From Enterobacter cloacae complex sp. R_G8 (lineage in GTDB: Bacteria > Pseudomonadota > Gammaproteobacteria > Enterobacterales > Enterobacteriaceae): a stretch of DNA of 64,000 nt. A model generated the notes under the pieces. That model worked only from the letters and a program-made list of their open reading frames with translations. It was not told where the DNA came from and ran no database searches. Below are positions 18,371 through 27,111 of this stretch, piece after piece. Position 1 is the first letter of the stretch. Every line of letters starts with the position of its first letter. Position numbers and translations under genes: made by a program. The stretch covers positions 1,488,001-1,552,000 of the forward strand of contig NZ_CP102246.1 in NCBI RefSeq assembly GCF_024599795.1. Direction: 5' to 3'.

Positions 18371-19918
18371 ATGTCGCAACCCTTACTGAAAGTGACCGAG
18401 CTGGCGAAAAGCTTTTCCGGCGTCTGGGCGCTGAGCAATGCCCAGTTGACCGTCGGGCCGGGAGAAATCCACGCCCTGCTGGGGGAAAACGGGGCGGGAA
18501 AATCCACGCTGCTGAAGGCGCTTGCGGGCGCGCAGCCGCAAACGCGCGGGGAGATCTGGTTCAACGGCGAAACGCTGCCGGTAGATGACTCCCCGGTGGA
18601 ACGACAGAACAAGGGCATTATTACCATCTATCAGGAATTTAACCTGCTGCCCAACATGACCGTCGCGGAAAACATGTTCCTGGGGCGCGAGCCGCGCAAG
18701 CGGAACCTGATCGTCGATGAAAAAGCGGTAAACCAGGAGGCGCAGGTCATTCTCGATTACCTGCAGCTGAACGTTGCGCCGACCACGCCTGTCGCCCGCC
18801 TGAGCGTCGCCCAGCAGCAGATGGTGGAGATCGCCCGGGCGCTGACCCTCAACGCCCGCTTAATCATTATGGACGAACCTTCCGCCGCGCTGAGCGACAG
18901 CGAGGTGGAAAGCCTGCACCGCGTGGTGCGGGAGCTTAAAAACCGCGGCGTGAGCATTATCTATGTAACACATCGCCTGCATGAAGTTTTCCAGCTCTGC
19001 GACCGTTTCACCGTTTTTCAGGATGGCCGTTTCACCGGCACCGGCGCGGTGGCAGAAACGAACGTAGAGCAGCTGATCCGCCTGATGGTCGGGCGCGACG
19101 TGGCGTTTAACCGCCGTCCCGCCAGCGAAACCCATCATGAGGATAAACCCATCCGTCTGGCCGTGAAGGGGCTGAGCCGCGAAAAGCCGCCGCTGGATCC
19201 GCACGGTATTGCCCTGCATGACATCAGCTTCCATGTCCACGCGGGTGAGGTGCTGGGTATCGCCGGACTGGTGGGTGCAGGACGCACCGAAGTGGCCCGC
19301 TGCCTGTTTGGCGCAGACGCCTTTACTTCTGGCAGCTTTGAGCTGGACGGCGTGCCGTACCAGCCGCGCGACCCGCTGTATGCCCTCGATCAGGGCGTGG
19401 CGCTGGTGCCGGAAGATCGCAAAAAAGAGGGGGCGGTGCTGGGGCTGTCGATTCGCGACAACCTGTCGCTCTCCTGCCTTTCGTCACTGCTGCACTGGCG
19501 CTGGTTCGTCAATACCCGCAAAGAAGACGATCTGATTGAGTCCTACCGCCAGGCGCTGCAGATCAAAATGGTCAACAGCGCGCAGGAGGTGCGCAAGCTC
19601 TCCGGCGGTAACCAGCAAAAAGTGATCCTCGCGCGCTGCATGGCGCTCAACCCGCGGGTGCTGATCGTCGATGAGCCAACGCGTGGCATCGACGTGGGGA
19701 CCAAATCAGAAGTGCACCAGGTGCTGTTTGACATGGCGAAAAAGGGCGTGGCGGTGATTGTGATCTCCTCCGATCTGCCTGAAGTGATGGCGGTGTCCGA
19801 CCGGATCATCACCCTGAGCGAAGGCCGGGTCACCGGCGAGATCCACGGCGATGATGCCAACGAAGAGCGGCTGATGACGATGATGGCCATCAACCACAAC
19901 GCCCTGAACGCGGCATAA
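18371..19918 (+). CDS. Sugar/inositol ABC importer, tandem ATPase (RbsA type)
   Basis: A 515-residue protein with two ABC domains. The first has an intact Walker A 'GENGAGKST' and Walker B 'LIIMDEPSAAL'; its signature is the variant 'LSVAQQQ'. The second has a degenerate Walker A 'GLVGAGRTE', a good signature 'LSGGNQQK' and 'LIVDEPTRGID', exactly the asymmetry of RbsA/MglA. The ATG at 18371 was chosen because a GAGGAGGAG ribosome-binding site lies just before it; the ATG at 18353 would bury that site inside the gene. Confidence 0.93.
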   Translation: MSQPLLKVTELAKSFSGVWALSNAQLTVGPGEIHALLGENGAGKSTLLKALAGAQPQTRGEIWFNGETLPVDDSPVERQNKGIITIYQEFNLLPNMTVAENMFLGREPRKRNLIVDEKAVNQEAQVILDYLQLNVAPTTPVARLSVAQQQMVEIARALTLNARLIIMDEPSAALSDSEVESLHRVVRELKNRGVSIIYVTHRLHEVFQLCDRFTVFQDGRFTGTGAVAETNVEQLIRLMVGRDVAFNRRPASETHHEDKPIRLAVKGLSREKPPLDPHGIALHDISFHVHAGEVLGIAGLVGAGRTEVARCLFGADAFTSGSFELDGVPYQPRDPLYALDQGVALVPEDRKKEGAVLGLSIRDNLSLSCLSSLLHWRWFVNTRKEDDLIESYRQALQIKMVNSAQEVRKLSGGNQQKVILARCMALNPRVLIVDEPTRGIDVGTKSEVHQVLFDMAKKGVAVIVISSDLPEVMAVSDRIITLSEGRVTGEIHGDDANEERLMTMMAINHNALNAA

Positions 19919-19929
19919 CGGAGTTTCTC

Positions 19930-20958
19930 ATGACGCAGATGATTTCTAAAACGCAGGCCCCGGTCAAACGCGCCGGACGCATCGATCCCATTGCCTTCTT
20001 CGAGCGCTTTGGGGTGCTGATTTTCATGATCCTGCTGCTGATCTTCTTCCAGTCGCAGAACAGCAATTTTTTCTCTGAACGCAACATTTTCAACATCCTG
20101 ACCGAAGTCTCCATCTACGGGATCATGGCCGTGGGGATGACCTTCGTCATCCTGACCGCCGGGATCGACCTCTCCGTCGGATCCATTCTGGCGGTGTGCG
20201 CCATGACCGCGGCGTACGTGATTAAAGGCGACAACTTTACCACCGTCGACCCGAACGCCTGGGGCGGCATGAGCTGGCTGATAGGGCTGGGGATTTGTCT
20301 GGCGATGGGCACGGCGATTGGCTTCCTGCACGGCCTGGGCGTCACCCGCCTGCGCCTGCCGCCGTTCATCGTCACCCTCGGGGGGATGACCATCTGGCGC
20401 GGCCTGACCCTGGTGATTAACGACGGCGCGCCAATCGCCGGTTTCGATCAGGGCTACCGCTGGTGGGGGCGCGGCGAGCTGCTCGGTATCTCCATTCCGA
20501 TCTGGATCTTCGCCATCGTTGCCATTGGCGGTTATCTGGCGCTGCACAAAACCCGCTGGGGGCGCTTCGTCTACGCCATCGGCGGCAACCCGGAGGCGGC
20601 GCGACTGGCGGGGGTGAACGTCAAGCGTGTGCTGGTCAGCGTCTATGTGCTGATTGGCTGTCTGGCGGGGCTGGCGGGCTTCATCCTGAGCGCGCGTCTG
20701 GGGAGCGCCGAGGCGGTGGCCGGGATCTCCTTTGAGCTGCGCGTCATTGCCTCGGTGGTGATTGGCGGCACCTCGCTGATGGGCGGCTACGGACGCATCG
20801 GCGGCACCATTATCGGCTCCATCATTATGGGCATTCTGATTAACGGCCTGGTGCTGATGAACGTCTCGGCTTACTACCAGCAGATTATCACCGGGTTAAT
20901 TATCGTTCTGGCGGTGGCGTTTGACACCTACGCCAAGAGCCGTCGCGGCGCACTGTGA
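19930..20958 (+). CDS. Sugar/inositol ABC importer, permease (RbsC type)
   Basis: A 342-residue integral membrane protein of the BPD_transp_2 family with about 8-10 helices. Family features include 'TAGIDLSVGSILAV' near residue 80 and 'AIGGNPEAARLAGVNVKR' near residue 217, the cytoplasmic coupling segment. It follows the ATPase by 11 bases and ends inside the ribosome-binding region of the next gene. Inositol as substrate is inferred from the cluster. Confidence 0.93.
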   Translation: MTQMISKTQAPVKRAGRIDPIAFFERFGVLIFMILLLIFFQSQNSNFFSERNIFNILTEVSIYGIMAVGMTFVILTAGIDLSVGSILAVCAMTAAYVIKGDNFTTVDPNAWGGMSWLIGLGICLAMGTAIGFLHGLGVTRLRLPPFIVTLGGMTIWRGLTLVINDGAPIAGFDQGYRWWGRGELLGISIPIWIFAIVAIGGYLALHKTRWGRFVYAIGGNPEAARLAGVNVKRVLVSVYVLIGCLAGLAGFILSARLGSAEAVAGISFELRVIASVVIGGTSLMGGYGRIGGTIIGSIIMGILINGLVLMNVSAYYQQIITGLIIVLAVAFDTYAKSRRGAL

Positions 20959-20966
20959 GGATCACG

Positions 20967-22100
20967 ATGAAAGAGGTTCGTATTGGATTGATTGGCACCG
21001 GGTATATCGGCAAGGCGCATGCCATCGCCTATGCCCAGGCCCCGACGGTGTTCAACCTGCGCGGCAAGCTGGTGCGTGAGATGGTGGCCGAGGTGAACCC
21101 GACGCTGGCGGCAGAGCGCGCGCAGGCGTTTGGCTTTAACCGGTCAACCGGAGACTGGCGGGCGCTGGTGGCCGACCCGGCCATTGATGTGGTGGATATT
21201 TGCTCGCCCAACCATCTGCATAAAGAGATGGCGCTGGAGGCGATCCGTCACGGCAAGCACGTTTACTCGGAAAAACCGCTGGCGCTGAACGCCCCCGATG
21301 CGCGTGAGATGGTGGAGGCCGCGAAGCGGGCAGGGGTGAAAACCCTGGTGGGGTTCAACTACATGAAAAACCCGACGGCGCAGCTGGCGAAAGAGATTAT
21401 CGCCCGCGGCGAAATAGGCGAGGTGATCCACTTCTACGGCACCCACAACGAAGACTATATGGCTGACCCGCTTTCGCCCATTCACTGGCACTGCTTCAAA
21501 GAGACTGCCGGGCTGGGGGCGCTGGGCGATCTGGCGGCGCATATCGTCAATATGGCGCAGTACCTGGTGGGGGAGATTGAGCAGGTTTGCGGCGACCTGA
21601 AGATTGTGGTCCCGGCACGTCCGGCAAAGGCCGGGTCGTCGGAGATGATTGCCGTCGAAAACGAGGATCAGGCCCACGCGATGGTACGTTTCGCGGGCGG
21701 GGCGCAGGGTGTGATTGAAACCTCCCGCGTCGCCTGCGGCCGCAAGATGGGGCTGTCGTATGTGATCACCGGGACGAAGGGCGCCATTAGCTTCACTCAG
21801 GAGCGCATGGCCGAGCTGAAGCTCTATCTGCATGACGATCCGGTCAACCGTCAGGGGTTCCGCACGCTGCTGGTCGGCCCGGCACACCCGGACTACGGCG
21901 CGTTCTGTATGGGGGCAGGCCACGGTATTGGCTTTAACGATCAAAAAACGGTGGAAGTGCGTGACCTGGTGGATGGCATTGCCGCCGACGCACCGATGTG
22001 GCCGGACTTTGAAGAGGGCTGGAAGGTCTCGCGCGTGCTGGACGCGATCGCACTCTCACACCAGCAAGGCCGCTGGCTGAACGTGAATGATATTGTCTGA
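20967..22100 (+). CDS. Second Gfo/Idh/MocA dehydrogenase of the inositol cluster
   Basis: A 377-residue NAD(P)-dependent oxidoreductase with the Rossmann motif 'GLIGTGYIGKAHA', the Glu-Lys-Pro motif 'YSEKPLALNAPDAREM', and 'GLGALGDLAAHIVNMAQYL' carrying the catalytic Asp and His. It is longer than and clearly different from IolG. In other enterobacterial iol clusters a second dehydrogenase (IolG2/IolW-like) acts on scyllo- or another inositol isomer; that is the likely role but is not proven. The ATG at 20967 has a GTGAGG ribosome-binding site that overlaps the permease stop region; the GTG at 20955 is less likely. Confidence 0.85.
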   Translation: MKEVRIGLIGTGYIGKAHAIAYAQAPTVFNLRGKLVREMVAEVNPTLAAERAQAFGFNRSTGDWRALVADPAIDVVDICSPNHLHKEMALEAIRHGKHVYSEKPLALNAPDAREMVEAAKRAGVKTLVGFNYMKNPTAQLAKEIIARGEIGEVIHFYGTHNEDYMADPLSPIHWHCFKETAGLGALGDLAAHIVNMAQYLVGEIEQVCGDLKIVVPARPAKAGSSEMIAVENEDQAHAMVRFAGGAQGVIETSRVACGRKMGLSYVITGTKGAISFTQERMAELKLYLHDDPVNRQGFRTLLVGPAHPDYGAFCMGAGHGIGFNDQKTVEVRDLVDGIAADAPMWPDFEEGWKVSRVLDAIALSHQQGRWLNVNDIV

Positions 22101-22112
22101 AGAGGTATCAAC

Positions 22113-24017
22113 GTGGAAAAGCAGTTTGATGTGATATGCATGGGCCGCGTGGCGGTAGACCTCTACAGTCAGCAGATTGGTGCGCGGCTGGAGGATGTGT
22201 CGAGCTTTGCCAAATATCTCGGCGGCTCGTCCGGCAACGTGGCGTACGGCACGGCGCGCCAGGGGCTGCGTTCGTCGATGCTGGCGCGCGTGGGCGACGA
22301 GCATATGGGCCGGTTCCTGCGCGAAGAGCTAAATCAGGTGGGCTGTGATACCAGCCATCTGATCACCGATAAAACACGCCTCACGGCGCTGGTGCTACTC
22401 GGCATTAAAGACCGGGACACCTTTCCTCTGATTTTTTATCGCGATAACTGCGCGGATATGGCCATTACGGCCAGCGATGTGGACGAAAACTACATCGCCT
22501 CCGCACGGTGTCTTGCCATCACCGGGACTCACCTTTCTCATCCCCAGACCCGCGAGGCGGTGCTGACGGCGCTGGGTTACGCCCGCCGTCACGGCGTACG
22601 CACGGTGCTGGACATTGATTACCGCCCGGTGCTGTGGGGGCTGACCTCCTTAGGCGACGGCGAAACACGCTTTATCGCGGCCGATCAGGTCACCCGCGAG
22701 CTGCAGGAGGTGCTGCACCTCTTCGACGTCATTGTCGGCACCGAGGAGGAGTTCCACATTGCGGGCGGCAGCACCGACACCCTGCAGGCGCTGGCGCAGG
22801 TGCGTGCCGTGAGCCAGGCCACGCTGGTCTGCAAACGCGGCGCGCTTGGCTGTTCGGTCTATACCGGTGCCATTCCGGCCCGTCTGGATGACGGCCTGAC
22901 GGTGACCGGCGTGCGCGTGGAGGTGCTGAACGTCCTCGGCGCGGGGGACGCGTTTATGTCCGGCCTGCTGCGCGGCTACCTGAACGATGAAGGCTGGGAA
23001 CAGGCATGTCGCTATGCCAACGCCTGCGGCGCGCTGGTGGTTTCGCGCCACGGCTGCGCCCCGGCAATGCCGAGCAAAACTGAGCTGGATGACTATCTCT
23101 CGCGCGCCGCACTCGTTCCACGCCCGGATCTCGACCCGCGTCTGAACCATCTGCACCGGGTCACCACCCGTCGCCGCGAATGGCCGGAGCTGTGCGTAAT
23201 GGCGTTCGATCACCGCAGCCAGCTTGAAGATATGGCGCTGCAGTGCGGGGCGTCGCTCAAACGTATTCCGGCGCTCAAGCAGCTGATCCTGCAGGCCAGC
23301 CGCGAGGCGGCGAGCCGTGCCGGGCTGGCAGGCAAAGCGGGTCTGCTGTGTGACGGTACGTTTGGTCAGGACGCGCTTAACGCCATTACCGGCGAAGGGT
23401 GGTGGATCGGGCGGCCCATTGAGCTGCCGGGCTCCCGTCCGCTGGAGATGGAGCACGGCAACATCGGCACCCAGCTTATCAGCTGGCCGCAGGAGCACGT
23501 GGTGAAGTGCCTGGTCTTTTTCCACCCGGAAGACGCCCACGGCCTGCGCCTGGAGCAGGAGCAGAAAATTGCCGAGGTCTACCACGCCTGCTGCCAGTCC
23601 GGGCATGAGCTGCTGCTGGAGGTGATATTGCCCGCCAGCATGCCGCGCAGCGATGAACTTTATCTGCGCGCTATCTCCCGCTTTTACAACCTGGGTATTT
23701 ACCCGGACTGGTGGAAATTGCCGCCGCTGACATCCGATGGCTGGACGGCACTGAGCGAGATTATCCGGCGTCGGGATCCGCACTGCCGTGGGGTGGTGAT
23801 CCTTGGGCTGGATGCGCCTGCCGAGCAGCTGCGTGCCGGGTTTAACGCCGCGGCAGGGCACGAACTGGTGAAAGGATTTGCCGTGGGGCGCACGCTGTTT
23901 GGCGAAGCTTCCCGCGCATGGCTGAAACACGATATCGACGATGCGCAGCTGGTGGCGCGCATCCGGGACAATTACCTGCAGCTTATCGCCTGGTGGCGCG
24001 AGCGCGGACACGCATAA
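22113..24017 (+). CDS. iolC: IolC fused to DUF2090: 5-dehydro-2-deoxygluconokinase plus aldolase
   Basis: A 634-residue two-domain enzyme. Residues 1 to about 325 are a PfkB-family kinase ('GGSSGNVAYG', and the anion-hole/base motif 'GAGDAF' near 277) that phosphorylates 2-deoxy-5-keto-gluconate. Residues from about 335 to the end are a DUF2090 domain ('CVMAFDHRSQLEDMA', 'LCDGTFGQDAL', 'KCLVFFHPED'), an aldolase-like barrel that can replace IolJ and split the phosphorylated product. No separate iolJ gene is present in the cluster, which supports this. The start is GTG with an AGAGGT ribosome-binding site. Confidence 0.93.
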   Translation: MEKQFDVICMGRVAVDLYSQQIGARLEDVSSFAKYLGGSSGNVAYGTARQGLRSSMLARVGDEHMGRFLREELNQVGCDTSHLITDKTRLTALVLLGIKDRDTFPLIFYRDNCADMAITASDVDENYIASARCLAITGTHLSHPQTREAVLTALGYARRHGVRTVLDIDYRPVLWGLTSLGDGETRFIAADQVTRELQEVLHLFDVIVGTEEEFHIAGGSTDTLQALAQVRAVSQATLVCKRGALGCSVYTGAIPARLDDGLTVTGVRVEVLNVLGAGDAFMSGLLRGYLNDEGWEQACRYANACGALVVSRHGCAPAMPSKTELDDYLSRAALVPRPDLDPRLNHLHRVTTRRREWPELCVMAFDHRSQLEDMALQCGASLKRIPALKQLILQASREAASRAGLAGKAGLLCDGTFGQDALNAITGEGWWIGRPIELPGSRPLEMEHGNIGTQLISWPQEHVVKCLVFFHPEDAHGLRLEQEQKIAEVYHACCQSGHELLLEVILPASMPRSDELYLRAISRFYNLGIYPDWWKLPPLTSDGWTALSEIIRRRDPHCRGVVILGLDAPAEQLRAGFNAAAGHELVKGFAVGRTLFGEASRAWLKHDIDDAQLVARIRDNYLQLIAWWRERGHA

Positions 24018-24028
24018 TGGAGACGACA

Positions 24029-24919
24029 ATGAGTGTGCAATTAGGCATTAACCCGCTGACATGGACTAACGACGATCTGCCTTCCCTTGGTGCCGAAACG
24101 CCGCTGGAGACCTGTCTGAGCGAGGGGAAAGAGGCCGGTTTTGCCGGTTTCGAACTGGGCAACAAATTCCCGCGTGAAGCGCGCCTGCTTGGCCCCATTT
24201 TGCAGCGCCACGATCTGCAGCTGGTCTCTGGCTGGTACTCCGGTCGCCTGCTGGAGCGCAGCGTGGAAGAGGAGATTGCTGCCGTGCAGTCCCACCTGAC
24301 GCTGCTGCGTGAGCTGGGGGCTAAAGTGCTGGTATTTGCGGAGGTGAGCGGCTGCATTCACGGCGAGCAGCAGACGCCGGTGCATCTGCGCCCGCGCTTC
24401 CCGCTGGCACGCTGGAAGGAGTATGGCGAGAAGCTCACGGAATTTGCCCTCTACACCCAGCAGCAGGGCGTGCAAATTGCCTATCACCACCATATGGGGA
24501 CGGTAATTGAGTCCGCCGACGACGTGGACAACCTGATGACCCATACCGGCGAAGAGGTCGGGTTGCTGCTGGACACCGGTCACCTGACCTTTGCCGGGGC
24601 CGACCCGCTGGCGGTGGCGCAGCGCTGGGCGTCGCGCATCAACCACGTTCACTGCAAAGACGTGCGTGCCGACGTGCTGGCGGATGTCAAAAACCGCAAA
24701 ACCAGCTTCCTCGATGCGGTGCTGAGCGGCGTATTTACCGTGCCGGGCGACGGTTGCGTGGATTATCCGCCGATCATGCAGCTGCTGAAAGCGCAGGATT
24801 ATCACGGCTGGCTGGTGGTGGAGGCGGAGCAGGATCCGGCGATTGCCCATCCGCTGACCTATGCCCGTCTGGGGTATAACAACCTGAGCCGCCTGGCGCG
24901 CGACGCCGGGCTTATCTGA
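24029..24919 (+). CDS. iolE: IolE, myo-inosose-2 dehydratase
   Basis: IolE dehydrates scyllo-inosose to the trihydroxycyclohexanedione used by IolD. The 296-residue protein is a TIM barrel of the xylose-isomerase-like family with metal-binding clusters 'AYHHHMGTVIES', 'LLLDTGHLTFAG', 'INHVHCKDV' and 'VVEAEQDP'. The ATG at 24029 gives 'MSVQLGINPLTW', the usual N-terminus, with a GGAGACGA ribosome-binding site. Twelve bases separate it from iolC. Confidence 0.95.
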   Translation: MSVQLGINPLTWTNDDLPSLGAETPLETCLSEGKEAGFAGFELGNKFPREARLLGPILQRHDLQLVSGWYSGRLLERSVEEEIAAVQSHLTLLRELGAKVLVFAEVSGCIHGEQQTPVHLRPRFPLARWKEYGEKLTEFALYTQQQGVQIAYHHHMGTVIESADDVDNLMTHTGEEVGLLLDTGHLTFAGADPLAVAQRWASRINHVHCKDVRADVLADVKNRKTSFLDAVLSGVFTVPGDGCVDYPPIMQLLKAQDYHGWLVVEAEQDPAIAHPLTYARLGYNNLSRLARDAGLI

Positions 24920-24928
24920 GGAGGTGAC

Positions 24929-25753
24929 ATGTCACGTCTGTTATCACGCTGGCAACAGCCGAACGCTGAGGGGCGGACCCAGTCCGTCACGCCGGAACGC
25001 GCCGGGTGGGGATATGTTGGCTTTGAGGCCTATGAGCTGCAGGAGGGGCAGCAGCTGACGCTGCCGGCGGTCAGCGAAGAGCGCTGTCTGGTGCTGGTGG
25101 CCGGGCGCGCATCCATCAGCACGCCTTCCGCGCAGTTTAACGATATTGGCGAGCGGATGAGCCCGTTCGAGCGCATCAAGCCGTGGGCGGTGTACGTTAC
25201 CCCGCAGGAGACGGTGCAGGTGAAGGCGCTCACGAAGCTGGAACTGGCGGTTTGCGCCGCTCCGGGTAAAGGTAGCTGGCCGACGCGGTTGATTGCACCG
25301 CAGGATATCGACGCTGAAGCGCGCGGCAAAGGCCATAACCAGCGCTACGTACACAACATTCTGCCGGAAGACAAACCGGCTGACAGCCTGCTGGTGGTGG
25401 AGGTCTGGACCAACGAAGGCTGCACCAGCTCGTACCCGAGTCATAAGCACGACACGGATAATCCGCCCCAGGAGACGTATCTGGAGGAGACCTATTACCA
25501 TCGCCTCAACCCGGAGCAGGGGTTCTGCATGCAGCGGGTCTACACTGACGACAGAACGCTGGATGAATGCATGGCGGTCTACAACCGTGATGTGGTGATG
25601 GTGCCGAAGGGCTACCACCCGGTGGCAACCATGGCGGGGTATGACAGCTACTACCTCAACGTAATGGCCGGGCCGGTGCGCAAATGGATGTTCACGTGGG
25701 AAGAGGACCACGCGTGGATTAACCGGGATTATCCCGCAGAGAGTGGGGGCTGA
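24929..25753 (+). CDS. iolB: IolB, 5-deoxy-glucuronate isomerase
   Basis: IolB isomerises 5-deoxy-glucuronate to 2-deoxy-5-keto-gluconate, the IolC substrate. The 274-residue bicupin protein has metal-site segments 'YPSHKHDTDNPPQETYLEETYYHRLNP' (two His, Glu) and 'VPKGYHPV' (His). A GAGGAGGTGA ribosome-binding site lies in front of the ATG. It is the last gene of the cluster and a palindromic repeat follows within 20 bases. Confidence 0.95.
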   Translation: MSRLLSRWQQPNAEGRTQSVTPERAGWGYVGFEAYELQEGQQLTLPAVSEERCLVLVAGRASISTPSAQFNDIGERMSPFERIKPWAVYVTPQETVQVKALTKLELAVCAAPGKGSWPTRLIAPQDIDAEARGKGHNQRYVHNILPEDKPADSLLVVEVWTNEGCTSSYPSHKHDTDNPPQETYLEETYYHRLNPEQGFCMQRVYTDDRTLDECMAVYNRDVVMVPKGYHPVATMAGYDSYYLNVMAGPVRKWMFTWEEDHAWINRDYPAESGG

Positions 25754-25767
25754 AGCGGCCTTTCTTG

Positions 25768-25832
25768 TCGGGTGGCGCTGCGCTTACCCGACCTGCGAAA
25801 CCGTAGGCTCGCGCAAGCACAGCGCCGCTGGC
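25768..25832. repeat. REP/BIME-like repeat, family B
   Basis: TCGGGTGGCGCTGCGCTTACCCGA forms a hairpin, followed by a second, more degenerate inverted unit (AGCGCCGCTGGC). The family also appears at 35884, 40179, 43209 and 51121. It lies between the convergent iolB and hydrolase genes and may act as a transcription end for both. Confidence 0.75.
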
Positions 25833-25842
25833 CGAATTGTCT

Positions 25843-26586
25843 TCAGTGCATCTGCCTCGCCTGCTCAATCGTGCGCGCAATGGCTTCCGGCTGGCTCACC
25901 ATCGACACGTGGCTTGCCGCGACCTCGGTGGTGTTCGCATGGATGGCCTTCGCCATCGCGCGTTCAAGCTCAGGATTGATCATCCGGTCGTTCTTGCTTA
26001 CCACATACCAGCTCGGTTTAGCGTGCCACGCCGCGCGAGTGATCTTTTCACCAAACGCATCGCCCTTTATTGGCCCCTGTGTGGCGTCGATAATCTGTTG
26101 TTCACCCGGTTTCACATCCGGTGCGAAGTCCTTACTGACCGACGCAGGCGGCAGGTATAAAAAGCCGTCCGCGGTTTTCGCGATACCCGCGCTCCCCGGG
26201 GGCGCCGGGTAGCTATTCGCCAGCTCTGCCGTTGACTGGCCGGCGTCCGGCGCGAACGCCGCCACATACACCAGCGATTTCACCCGCGCATCGTTGCCGG
26301 CCTCGCTAATCACGGTGCCGCCCCAGGAGTGACCTACCAGTACTACGTCCCCGTGTGCGCGGGCGATGGCGCGCCGGGTGGCCGCTACGTCATCTTTCAG
26401 CGACGTGAGCGGCAGCTGAACGGCGATAACCTCGGTGTGGCGTTTCTGTAAAAGGGAAATCACCTTGTTCCAGCTGCTGCCGTCGGCAAAGGCGCCATGC
26501 ACCAGCACCACGCTGGTTTCACTCTGCGCAAAGGCGCTGGCCGACATCGCCAGCAGACCCGCCGTCAGTATCGATACTGTTTTCAT
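25843..26586 (-). CDS. Secreted alpha/beta hydrolase
   Basis: A 247-residue alpha/beta-hydrolase-fold protein with a signal peptide (residues 1-20, cleavage after 'AFA'). The oxyanion segment is 'VLVHGAFADGSSW', the nucleophile Ser87 sits in 'GHSWGG', and the acid and base are probably the Asp in 'KNDRMI' and His in 'ASHVSM'. It resembles esterase/haloperoxidase-like proteins of the AB_hydrolase_6 group; the substrate is unknown. It is last in an apparent operon with the DUF6130 and MFS genes. Confidence 0.82.
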   Translation of the reverse strand: MKTVSILTAGLLAMSASAFAQSETSVVLVHGAFADGSSWNKVISLLQKRHTEVIAVQLPLTSLKDDVAATRRAIARAHGDVVLVGHSWGGTVISEAGNDARVKSLVYVAAFAPDAGQSTAELANSYPAPPGSAGIAKTADGFLYLPPASVSKDFAPDVKPGEQQIIDATQGPIKGDAFGEKITRAAWHAKPSWYVVSKNDRMINPELERAMAKAIHANTTEVAASHVSMVSQPEAIARTIEQARQMH

Positions 26587-26597
26587 CTTCAGGCTCC

Positions 26598-27062
26598 TCA
26601 GAAATGGTGGACCGGCGCATGCGGCGGCACGATGAACTCAAGGGTTTTATGGTCGAGAGGCTTATGTGTCGGGTCGGCCAGGATAATGGTCACCTTGTGT
26701 TTTCCGGCGGGCAGTCCCACCAGAATCACCGGCTCACCGCTGGTGTCCGCCCAGTGCCAGGATGCGTCATCCACCACAACGTGAATATGGCCGATGCGCG
26801 GAGTGACTTTCAGTGCGTCGGGTCCAAAGACAGGTTCAATGCGCAGGTTTTCAACACGGTACTGAATAAAGACGGCACCCTTACTCAGCGGGCCTGCCAG
26901 CGGTGGATCGACAATCAGCCTGGCGGGCGGCTGGGGCTGCTCAAGCGGGGCAACGGCAGCCGGACCGTTGACGTCGGCGGCGCTGAGATTATCCAGTGGT
27001 GCCCCCCAAGAGCTGACCGATGCCACGGCCAGGGCCGGGAGCAATAAATATCGGCGAATCAT
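26598..27062 (-). CDS. DUF6130-like exported protein of unknown function
   Basis: A 154-residue protein with an N-terminal signal peptide (cleavage near 'SSWGA'). The mature part has a Pro/Ala-rich stretch and a beta-sandwich-like domain with the His-rich segments 'IGHIHVVVDDASWHWAD' and 'PPHAPVHHF' at the C-terminus; the His could bind metal. I assign the family from pattern memory and know no function. It lies 11 bases upstream of the hydrolase gene on the same strand, so the two are probably cotranscribed. Confidence 0.7.
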   Translation of the reverse strand: MIRRYLLLPALAVASVSSWGAPLDNLSAADVNGPAAVAPLEQPQPPARLIVDPPLAGPLSKGAVFIQYRVENLRIEPVFGPDALKVTPRIGHIHVVVDDASWHWADTSGEPVILVGLPAGKHKVTIILADPTHKPLDHKTLEFIVPPHAPVHHF

Positions 27063-27111
27063 CTGTGTCTCCTTATCGGTTCATAGTGATAACGAACACA
27101 GAAGACCATTT

